A DNA stretch of 24,486 bases from a virus, in the IMG/VR virus record IMGVR_UViG_3300042091_000324, positions 1 to 24,486 of that record. One strand, given 5' to 3'. Positions within the stretch are counted from its first letter, which is position 1. Each line of letters opens with the position of its first letter. This document shows positions 7,808-15,073 of this stretch, piece by piece. The position numbers and the translations under genes are program-made. The notes below the pieces were generated by a model. The model was not told where the DNA came from. It saw only the letters and a list, made by a program, of their open reading frames with translations, and searched no databases.

Positions 7808-10800
7808 ATGCCCGATCTTCTCGACCTCGTCCCGAAGGAAGTCGTCACCAGCCAGCAGCCGCGGGGCCTGAGCCCAGGCCAGGTCGCGCAGCCGTATGAC
7901 GAGCTTGGCAAGTCGCTCCAGACGCTCAGCACGGGCCTGAGCGACGTCGCCGTGCCGCTCGCCGAGAAACAGGCGGCGGCCGATCTCAACCAGCAGAAGG
8001 TGACGCGCGGACCGGATGGCTCGATCCAGGTTGCCAACCCGGCGAACGCCGTCATCTTTGGCGAGGCGGGCAAGGCTTACGAGCGCGCTGTTGTCTCCGG
8101 CACGGTCGCGCAGGCTGGCAATCTCGCCGCGCAGGATATGACGCAACTGCATCGGCAGTTCCCGCTCGACCCGCAAGGCTTCTCGACCGCCGCGCAGGCG
8201 CACCTCGACAAGATCGCGTCGGGCCAGGGCGACTCGATCGCCGGCCAGGAAATCTTGCGCGAAGGCCGCAGCCTCTACACGCAGCATCTCGACGCGATCA
8301 CCAACGCGGCGGCGATGAACGACGTCGACAATTCCAAGAAGTCGATCATGGCGACGATCGACGATCAGAAGAACACCGCGATCGCGCTCGCCCGCCAGCC
8401 AGGTGGAACCGACGCGCCAGAGTTCAAGCAGGCCGTCGCCAAGCTCAACGCCGCCTATGACGCGCTCGGCACGAACCCGCTGTTCAAGACGCCGCAGGAT
8501 CAGATCGACCTCGAAAAGAAGAACACCGTCGCACTGTTGCAGAGCGAGGGGGTGGTCGCGCACATCGACGACACATTCAACAAAAAGAGCAAGGCCGAAG
8601 CGCAGAAGGAACTGACGGATTCTGTCCTCAACAACCCGAACCTGCGCGAGGTCGATCGCGATCGGCTCTATCGTTTCGGCATGGCGCACCTGGAGTTTCT
8701 GACCGGAGATCAGCAGGCGTCCATTCAGGCGAGCCGCCAGACGACGACCGACATCGAGAAGCTGGTCTCGACCGGCAAGCTGCGGCCCGACGACCCGGCG
8801 ATCGGCTCCGCCATCACGCAGGCCAAGGCGATCGGGGACGATTCGAGCGTGCTGCGCTTGCAGGCCGCGATCAAGGTCGCGCCGGCGCTCAACGCCAGCG
8901 GCGCCCTGCCGTCCGGCGCGCGCGGCGCGGCGATGGGCGTCCCTGCCGCCGGCGGCAACGTCGCGAAGTTCCAGCGCTACAATCAGTTCCTTAACGGCGG
9001 CGACGTGCAAAGCGCGCTGCGACTGTCCGAAGGACTGCGCACCAACGCCTATTGGGACGTCAACCACTGGCGAACCGGCTACGGCTCCGACACGGTGACG
9101 CGCGCCGACGGCTCGATCGAGCCTGTCACGGCGACGACGCAGATCACGCCGGCCGACGCTGAGCGCGACCTCCAGCGCCGTACCGGGCTCGCCGCGCAGA
9201 CCGCGCAGGCGGCCGTTGGCGCCGGGACGTGGGCGGCTATGGCTCCCGGCGCGCAGGCGGCGCTGACCAGCGTCGTCTACAACTACGGCCATGTGCCGAG
9301 CGACATCGCGGCCGCGGCTGGAGACGCTTCGGCGATCGCTGCCGCCATTGCCAAGCACGCCAGCGACAACGGCGGCGTCAACTTCCAGCGGCGCAACGCC
9401 GAGGCGAACGCTGTGCTCGGCAAGTTCGGTCTGTCCGGCTTCGAGAGCGCGCCGGTCGCGCCGTCGGCCAATGGGGGCATGCCGTTCAGCCAGACCGACG
9501 TCGCGCGCAATCCCTACCTGCTGTCGGCCTATTTCCGCACGCTAGCGGCTGACCCGGAGGATCGCGGAGAGACGGTCAAGGCAACCGCCGAGGCCGCATT
9601 CAAGGCGATCGACGCCGGGATCAAGCCGTCCGACGACGCCATCACGCTCGTCTATCAGGCGGCCGATCGCGACAAGGCGAAGTTCGGATTTCTCGGTTCA
9701 GAGTTGACCGGCAAGCTGGCGGCGCTCGGCGCGGCCGGCATGGGCGGCCCGGACCGCGCGGCGTTCGCGGACCAAGCGCGCGCCGCCGCCGTTGCCGCTC
9801 CCGACATCTACCATCAGGCGATCGCCACCGCGGCGATGACGCAGGCAAAGCAGCAGGAGCGCCTGCGGGCCGAGCAACCCTACACCGCCGCGGCGAACCG
9901 CTTTGGCACGCCGACGCCGGCCGCGATCGATCCCGCGCATCCTGAATTGGCGGGGCAGGCGCTGGCTCAGCGCGGCGTTCTGTCACAGCACATCGGCGCA
10001 CTCGACGGCACACCGCCGCCGCCGTTGCTTGAGAAGGGCGACGAGCCGGCGCTGCGCGCGCTGTTGCAGGGTCCGCAGGCCGCGCAAGTCCTGCCGCAGA
10101 TCGCCGCGAACATGCGGCCTGACGATCTCGACCGCCTGGCGCGCGAGCCCGCGTTCAAGGAGAGCGTCGTCGGCATGTCGCGCTCGGGCGACCCGGCGAA
10201 GATGAATGCCGCATTCTCGCTGATGGACACACTGGCGCGGCGCAACCCGCTTTCGTTCGATACCGAGTACAAGGATGGCGTGAAGGACCTCAGCGTCTGG
10301 CAGTCGCTGCTCAGCCAATATCCGCCCGCCGAGGCGGCGAAGCGCATGATGCGCGCCAACGATCCGGCGCAGGCCGGCGCGATCGAAGACGCCAAGAAGG
10401 TCGCCGACGAAGCGTTGAAGGCTCTCACGCCCGCCGCCGTGGTCTCAAAATTCTCGACCGGCTGGGGTCCGTTCGGCACGACCGCGCAGGCGCCGGTCAA
10501 TCCTGACGGCGCGGCGAACGCTTCAATGGCGCTGCGGCGCGAGTACGGGACCGCTTATCGCGAGGCGTTTGCTTCGTCTGGCGACGTCCACGCGGCCGAT
10601 GTCGCCGCGACCAACGCGATCAAGATCAAGTTTGCGATCTCGCCGACGAACGGCAACCGCGTCATGGCCTACGCGCCGGAGGGCTACTATCCGCAGGTCG
10701 ACGGCTCGCAAGACTGGATGGCGAAGCAACTCGACGACGACGTCGCCAAGCTGATCAAGACGCAATACGGCTCGAACCTCGACGTGCAGGGAAGGGAAAA

Positions 10801-11104
10801 GCCGGGCGCGCTGCCGCTATATGGCGGGACCGAGCAAGACGCCGCGGCGACGGCGGCCTACCGCGCGCCGCGCGCGCTCGTCCCGGACCAGATGACGCAG
10901 GCCGATATTGCAGCGCACAAACCTCCATCCTACACCGTCGTCGTCCAGCAACCCGACGGGCGCTTCTCAGCTTTGGCGAAACCAGATGGGACGCCCTATC
11001 GCTACCGATTTGATCCATCGCAATTCCAAGCCGATCTCGCCGCGCGGATGGAACAGGAGCGAAACACCCCGGCGCCAGACATTGAAGTTCGGAGCATGCG
11101 CTGA
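7808..11104 (+). CDS. Large internal virion protein with embedded GH24 lysozyme
   Basis: This 1098-aa protein combines long helical regions with an internal muramidase domain at about residues 385-535. The domain shows the T4-lysozyme catalytic spacing exactly: Glu408, eight residues, Asp417, five residues, Thr423, in SEGLRTNAYWD and NHWRTGYG. A typical helical lower part follows, with ALTSVVYNYGHVPSD and NFQRRNAEANAVL. In T7 the lytic activity sits at the N-terminus of gp16 and is a transglycosylase; here it is a GH24 type in the middle of the chain. It should be ejected with DNA and open the peptidoglycan locally. The C-terminal 550 residues are helical and unassigned. The stop overlaps the next gene as TGATG. 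Confidence 0.8.
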   Translation: MPDLLDLVPKEVVTSQQPRGLSPGQVAQPYDELGKSLQTLSTGLSDVAVPLAEKQAAADLNQQKVTRGPDGSIQVANPANAVIFGEAGKAYERAVVSGTVAQAGNLAAQDMTQLHRQFPLDPQGFSTAAQAHLDKIASGQGDSIAGQEILREGRSLYTQHLDAITNAAAMNDVDNSKKSIMATIDDQKNTAIALARQPGGTDAPEFKQAVAKLNAAYDALGTNPLFKTPQDQIDLEKKNTVALLQSEGVVAHIDDTFNKKSKAEAQKELTDSVLNNPNLREVDRDRLYRFGMAHLEFLTGDQQASIQASRQTTTDIEKLVSTGKLRPDDPAIGSAITQAKAIGDDSSVLRLQAAIKVAPALNASGALPSGARGAAMGVPAAGGNVAKFQRYNQFLNGGDVQSALRLSEGLRTNAYWDVNHWRTGYGSDTVTRADGSIEPVTATTQITPADAERDLQRRTGLAAQTAQAAVGAGTWAAMAPGAQAALTSVVYNYGHVPSDIAAAAGDASAIAAAIAKHASDNGGVNFQRRNAEANAVLGKFGLSGFESAPVAPSANGGMPFSQTDVARNPYLLSAYFRTLAADPEDRGETVKATAEAAFKAIDAGIKPSDDAITLVYQAADRDKAKFGFLGSELTGKLAALGAAGMGGPDRAAFADQARAAAVAAPDIYHQAIATAAMTQAKQQERLRAEQPYTAAANRFGTPTPAAIDPAHPELAGQALAQRGVLSQHIGALDGTPPPPLLEKGDEPALRALLQGPQAAQVLPQIAANMRPDDLDRLAREPAFKESVVGMSRSGDPAKMNAAFSLMDTLARRNPLSFDTEYKDGVKDLSVWQSLLSQYPPAEAAKRMMRANDPAQAGAIEDAKKVADEALKALTPAAVVSKFSTGWGPFGTTAQAPVNPDGAANASMALRREYGTAYREAFASSGDVHAADVAATNAIKIKFAISPTNGNRVMAYAPEGYYPQVDGSQDWMAKQLDDDVAKLIKTQYGSNLDVQGREKPGALPLYGGTEQDAAATAAYRAPRALVPDQMTQADIAAHKPPSYTVVVQQPDGRFSALAKPDGTPYRYRFDPSQFQADLAARMEQERNTPAPDIEVRSMR

Positions 11105-14100
11105 TGCCGACCTTCGTCGAAGGGCAGGACCCGCTTGATCAGGGCGCGCCAGCGCCGGGCAGGATCCCGCTCGGGCCGACGCAGCCTGACCCGTTCGTCG
11201 GACCGACGCACGGCGAAGTCATCGGCGCCGCGTTTCGGCAGAACAACCCGGTCGCTTCGGTGATCGATGCAATCTCGCGCGGCCCGACCGTCTCGCCGCC
11301 TGTGCCGGGCTACGATCCTGTTCCGCGCCTTGTCGGAACGAAGTACGAACCGTTGCTCACCCAATCGCTCGGCGACACGAGCCCGGACGAAACGACGGCG
11401 CGGATGGCGAAGTTCGACGCCGAGCAAAAGGACCAGCAGACGCTGGCCGACGCCGGCTGGGGCGGCACAGTGGCGGCGCTCGCTGCCGGCGCGCTCGATC
11501 CGTCATGGTTCATTCCGATCGCGGGCGAGGCGCGGGCAGGCGCCGAACTCGGCATTGGCGCCCGCGTCCTGCGCGGCGCAGCCGAGGGGGCCCTGCGCTC
11601 GGGCGTCTCGGAAACCGCCTTGATGGCGTCGCAGGTCACGCGAACGCCAGGCGAGGCTGGCGCCGACGTCGCGACGAACACCCTCCTGATGGGCCTTATC
11701 GGCGGCGGGGCGCGCTACCTAGAGGGCGGCGAGCGCAAGGGCGCGGTCGATGGCCTGGAGGCGATGAGGCGCGACCTGACGCCCGGCGCTGCGCCCGCAA
11801 TAGCCGAAGACGTTTCCGCCGCGGCGGCCGACAAGCGGACGATGGTGCTCTCGCCAATCCTCCCGCCGATCGTGCGCGACGCCATCGCGGCGATCCCCGG
11901 CGGCGATGCCGCGCTCAACGCCATGCGGCAGATCGGTCTCGCCGCGTCGCCGTCCGGCCGGACATTCCTCAACGGCTCGCTGCCGGGCGCGCGGGCGATG
12001 GGCGACCTTGCCGAGACGTCGCTGAAATTCACGCAGGCGGCGGAAGGACAGACCGCCTCGACTATCGGGACGGTTCCGATCAGCCGCATCTCGCGGATGC
12101 AGCAAATGCGGTTTGAGCAGGTCAACCGAGACGCTCTTGAAGACGCCTTCACGCAATATCGCGGCAAGTCTGGCCCGTCGATCCTCGTGCGCGCGCAGGC
12201 CGCCGTCGAAAATCTGACCGGGAACAACGACGGCAAGATGAACTTCGACGAGTTCAAGAAGCAGGTCTACCTCGCGCAGACGCAGGGCGGCGAGCATCCA
12301 ATCCCCGAGGTCGCCAAGGCGGCGCGCGACGTCACGGCCAAAGTCTACGATCCCGTTCTCAAGTTTGCGCAGAGCGTGAAGGACAAGGACGGGCGCCCCG
12401 TCATCGCGGAGGCGATTGGGCCGCCGAAGGGCGACAAGGGCTTCGCGCCGCGCGTGTGGAACAAGGCTGCCATCGCCGAAGACCCGAATGGATTCGACAC
12501 CACGACGGCGTCATGGCTGGACGCCGAGCAGCGCCGCCACGTCTCGATCAAGGAGAACCTCGAATATCTGCGCGATCAGCACAACAAGCTCGGCGAGGAC
12601 GCGGAGGCCGAGCGCCAGCAACTCCGCTCGCGCATGGAAGAACAGATCGTCGATTGGGGCGGCAAGACGACGGACGAGGCTGTCGCCGCGCTCAAGAAGC
12701 GCGAGGTCGCCGAGGGAATGCGGCCAGAGGCGACCGATCGGCTCAAGGGCGCAGACAAGGCGGTCGACGCCGCAATCGACAAGATCATCAAGTCCGAGCG
12801 GCTGGATATGTCGCCGGACGAGCTGATGAGCCTGGCGCGCGAAATCCGCAACCGGATCAACACCGCAGCGGACGGGCGGCTTCCCTACGACATGCCGTCT
12901 GGCGGCCCACAGTTGGGCTACGGCGAGGCCAATCCCGTGCGCGGCTCGCTCAACGGGCGCGACTTCGCTATTCCGACGGCCAATGTATTGAAGTATGTTC
13001 ACACAGACATGGAGCATGTCGTCCCGGCATACCTCCGCACGATCATCCCCGACCTGCACCTGATGAAGCGGTTCGGCGACGTCGAGATGAGCGAGCAGTT
13101 CAAGAAGGTCAATGAGTGGTACGACGGCCTTGCGGCGAAGGAGACGGACGCCAAGAATCTGGCGAAGATCGACGCCTCGCGCAAGGCGGAGGTCCGCGAT
13201 CTCGCCGCGACACGCGACCGTATTCGTGGCGTCTACGGGATGCCGACAAACCAGACTCAGCGCAACTTCGGCCGCGTGGCGCGCGCCGTCGGTAACTGGA
13301 ACGTCGGGACCTTCCTCGGCACGTCGATGCTCAATCGCTTCCAGGACATGGCGAACGCGACGGCGCGGCGCGGCTTGCTCGGCTACATGGGCGACGGCTT
13401 CCTGCCGTTCATCAAGGGCGCGACGCGGATTGACGCCGGCTCCGCCGCCAATCGTCAGTTCATGAAGGACATCGGCGTCGGCGTCGACACGGTCAGCGGC
13501 CACTCGGCGTCGCTCTTTTGGGACGTCGTCAACAACCACCTACCAGGGAATCGCTTTGAACGCGGCCTGCGCGCGTCCGCCAACACGGCCATGATCGTCA
13601 CCGGCCACACGCCTTGGACGGACATGAACAAGCAGATCGCCGGCATGGCCGCGTCCGCTGAGTTCCTGCGCATGGCTGACCGCATTGCGGAAGGCGCGCA
13701 CACTGAACGCGACATTCGCTCGATGGCCCACGCCGGCATTGACCCGGCGATGGCGCGGCGCATCTCCAAGTCGTTCAACGACGGCGGGTTCACTCAGGTC
13801 GGCGACGCTAAGGTCCCCAACACTGCCGACTGGAAAGACGCCGGCGCGCGCGAGGCGTTCGAGGCCGCGATCCAAAAGGACGCCGACATCGCCGTCATCA
13901 CCCCTGGCGCCGAGAAGCCGCTGTTCCTGAGCGACCCGACGATGGCGCTGCTCGGCCAGTTCAAGGGATTCGCTTTTGCCGCACAAGAGCGCATCCTTAT
14001 TTCTAATTTGCAGGAAGCCGACGGCCGGACGTTGCAGGGGCTCCTGCACATGCTCGGCATGGGCGCCCTGTCCTACGCCGCCTACAGCCTCGCGACGGGC

Positions 14101-14523
14101 CAAGCGATGAGCAACCGGCCGCAGGATTGGGTTAAGGAGGCCGTCACCCGCGCCGGGATGATGGGCTGGATGAGCGACGTCAACGCCATGCAGGCCAAGT
14201 TCACCGGCGGCAAGACGGACGCCTGGCGCGTCGTCGGGGCCGATCGGCCGCTGACTCGCCACACATCGCAAAGCGCGCTTGAGGAAATGCTTGGCCCGAC
14301 CTTCGCGCTGCTCAACGGCGTCGCGCAGGCCGGGACGGACGCCTCTTTTGGCGCCTGGTCCGCCAAGGACACGCACAAGCTCCGCCAGGCGATGTTCCTG
14401 CAAAACCACTTCCTGATCCGCAAGCTGCTCGACGAGGCCGAGGATGGCTTCAACCAGCACCTTGGGATCAAGCCGCTCAACCGCGACCCGACAGTGTGGG
14501 CCGGCGGGCCGCCGAAACAATAG
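11104..14523 (+). CDS. Large internal virion protein (T7 gp16-like ejection protein)
   Basis: This 1139-aa protein follows the lysozyme-bearing ejection protein with a one-base overlap. The N-terminal 100 residues are Pro- and Gly-rich; two hydrophobic Ala/Gly segments follow (residues 120-150 and 190-205). The centre is a long charged helical region (about 440-580). The C-terminus contains LLGQFKGFAFAAQERILISN (near residues 948-967) and LLHMLGMGALSYAAYSLATG, a pattern I associate with the C-terminal part of gp16-type internal core proteins. It should be carried inside the head and help build the transenvelope channel for DNA. No catalytic motif is seen. The stop is the last base of the virion cluster before a 550-bp gap. 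Confidence 0.7.
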   Translation: MPTFVEGQDPLDQGAPAPGRIPLGPTQPDPFVGPTHGEVIGAAFRQNNPVASVIDAISRGPTVSPPVPGYDPVPRLVGTKYEPLLTQSLGDTSPDETTARMAKFDAEQKDQQTLADAGWGGTVAALAAGALDPSWFIPIAGEARAGAELGIGARVLRGAAEGALRSGVSETALMASQVTRTPGEAGADVATNTLLMGLIGGGARYLEGGERKGAVDGLEAMRRDLTPGAAPAIAEDVSAAAADKRTMVLSPILPPIVRDAIAAIPGGDAALNAMRQIGLAASPSGRTFLNGSLPGARAMGDLAETSLKFTQAAEGQTASTIGTVPISRISRMQQMRFEQVNRDALEDAFTQYRGKSGPSILVRAQAAVENLTGNNDGKMNFDEFKKQVYLAQTQGGEHPIPEVAKAARDVTAKVYDPVLKFAQSVKDKDGRPVIAEAIGPPKGDKGFAPRVWNKAAIAEDPNGFDTTTASWLDAEQRRHVSIKENLEYLRDQHNKLGEDAEAERQQLRSRMEEQIVDWGGKTTDEAVAALKKREVAEGMRPEATDRLKGADKAVDAAIDKIIKSERLDMSPDELMSLAREIRNRINTAADGRLPYDMPSGGPQLGYGEANPVRGSLNGRDFAIPTANVLKYVHTDMEHVVPAYLRTIIPDLHLMKRFGDVEMSEQFKKVNEWYDGLAAKETDAKNLAKIDASRKAEVRDLAATRDRIRGVYGMPTNQTQRNFGRVARAVGNWNVGTFLGTSMLNRFQDMANATARRGLLGYMGDGFLPFIKGATRIDAGSAANRQFMKDIGVGVDTVSGHSASLFWDVVNNHLPGNRFERGLRASANTAMIVTGHTPWTDMNKQIAGMAASAEFLRMADRIAEGAHTERDIRSMAHAGIDPAMARRISKSFNDGGFTQVGDAKVPNTADWKDAGAREAFEAAIQKDADIAVITPGAEKPLFLSDPTMALLGQFKGFAFAAQERILISNLQEADGRTLQGLLHMLGMGALSYAAYSLATGQAMSNRPQDWVKEAVTRAGMMGWMSDVNAMQAKFTGGKTDAWRVVGADRPLTRHTSQSALEEMLGPTFALLNGVAQAGTDASFGAWSAKDTHKLRQAMFLQNHFLIRKLLDEAEDGFNQHLGIKPLNRDPTVWAGGPPKQ

Positions 14524-14546
14524 TCAGCGGACTTGATCAAAAGTTC

Positions 14547-14560
14547 ACATGTCCACATGT
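14547..14560. repeat. Tandem ACATGT palindromes
   Basis: Two copies of the self-complementary hexamer ACATGT are separated by CC, making a 14-bp near-palindrome 24 bp after the stop of the ejection protein gene. Such a site could be an operator for a dimeric repressor or an element of a phage promoter, but no protein is known to bind it here. Confidence 0.4.
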
Positions 14561-14603
14561 TCGCAGACGGCTAGATCATCGCCGCGCCGCCTTCGTTGTG
14601 GTG

Positions 14604-14643
14604 AAAAAGGTGGCCGGCGGCGATAGCGAGTCGCCAACCGGCC
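14604..14643 (-). terminator. Intrinsic terminator on the - strand
   Basis: GGCCGG (14612-14617) pairs with CCGGCC (14638-14643), and GGCGA (14619-14623) pairs with TCGCC (14631-14635), around a seven-base loop. On the - strand the hairpin is followed by ACC and five T (14608-14604). On the + strand no T-tract follows, so the signal points leftwards only. Confidence 0.55.
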
Positions 14644-14685
14644 GGTTCGGACATACGGTTTGAAGGCTGAAATGTCCGATAGAGC
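14604..14685 (-). ncRNA. Predicted small RNA of about 80 nt
   Basis: On the - strand a sigma70-like promoter (14692-14720) is followed by a perfect 7-bp inverted repeat, CGGACAT (14672-14678 read in reverse) with ATGTCCG (14648-14654), and then by a long GC-rich hairpin (14612-14643) and five T. Transcription starting near 14685 and ending near 14604 would yield a compact two-hairpin RNA with no ORF. It would be transcribed opposite to the virion genes, in a gap. The promoter, stems and T-tract are seen; the existence of the RNA, its start and its targets are inferred. A phage regulatory or attenuation RNA is plausible. Confidence 0.45.
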
Positions 14686-14691
14686 GAACGT

Positions 14692-14720
14692 TCTATATAA
14701 CGGATGCGTTTGTTCGTCAA
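14692..14720 (-). promoter_or_regulatory. Sigma70-like promoter on the - strand
   Basis: Read on the - strand, TTGACG (14720-14715) is separated by exactly 17 bp from TATAGA (14697-14692). The -35 element matches consensus at five of six bases and the -10 at four of six. A GAACGTTC palindrome overlaps the -10 end and the region just after it, which could hold a regulator. No protein gene lies downstream within the expected transcript; a terminator comes about 80 bases later. Confidence 0.5.
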
Positions 14721-15073
14721 TCCGAAATCAGCCAGCCCGGCCGTAGGCCGATCGAGCCCCGTCCAAAATTCGCGCCGTGTCGGCGGTTCCGACAACGTGC
14801 AGGCGAGGGACTCTTCACCCGATCTTCGGGGCTTCCGGTCCGGCCGCGGCGGCTTAGCGCCAACGCCATATCCCCCAAAACAAACGGCAATCCACCTATG
14901 GCCAGTCCGAGGCAATGTGCGGACGCCGGGCGAATGGCCCACGATACGGGCAGGGCGGGTAAACTCTAACTAAGCTCCTCAGTCCGTGTCGGCTTCTAGG
15001 GGCCGGGGATTACGGAAGGCGGACTGTTGGCTTGGTCATTGCGACCGCCCGCCCGCGCGCGCAAACGGTCATC

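Larger units (their letters stand above)
14524..15073 (+). other. Intergenic region without a supported protein gene
   Basis: This gap lies between the last ejection protein and the tail fibre gene. Short open frames occur on both strands (14704-14973 + and 14571-14942 -), but their products are Arg/Pro/Ser-rich, with no recognisable family. The left part carries a palindromic repeat, two hairpins and a - strand promoter, described separately. The right part (about 14720-15060) has small hairpins such as CCCGA/TCGGG near 14818-14830 but no clear gene. I saw no convincing + strand promoter for the fibre gene, although one would be expected here. Confidence 0.6.

Noticed and set aside
7349-9358. 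A 669-aa open frame on the - strand
   Set aside because: It lies wholly opposite the small internal virion protein and the lysozyme-bearing protein, is extremely Arg-rich without family motifs, and is the usual antisense shadow of GC-rich coding DNA.
12511-14520. Long - strand open frames of 342 and 326 aa
   Set aside because: They are antisense to the coherent gp16-like protein, have Arg/Asp/Val/His-rich composition typical of shadow frames, and lack ribosome-binding sites in an operon context.
14612-14643. The GC-rich hairpin as a + strand terminator for the virion operon
   Set aside because: No T-tract follows on the + strand; the only T-tract lies on the - strand side.
14571-14942. A 123-aa - strand ORF in the intergenic gap
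   Set aside because: It runs through the predicted promoter and terminator hairpin and has no ribosome-binding site or family likeness; the structured RNA is a better explanation, though the reading is not excluded.
14704-14973. An 89-aa + strand ORF in the intergenic gap
   Set aside because: The product is a Pro/Arg/Ser-rich string without domain features, there is no Shine-Dalgarno sequence, and it begins inside the - strand promoter region.
15032-15073. A TTG start extending the tail fibre by 14 residues
   Set aside because: It would bury the basic start of the signal peptide behind an Arg-rich leader, and no ribosome-binding site precedes it; ATG 15074 is preferred.
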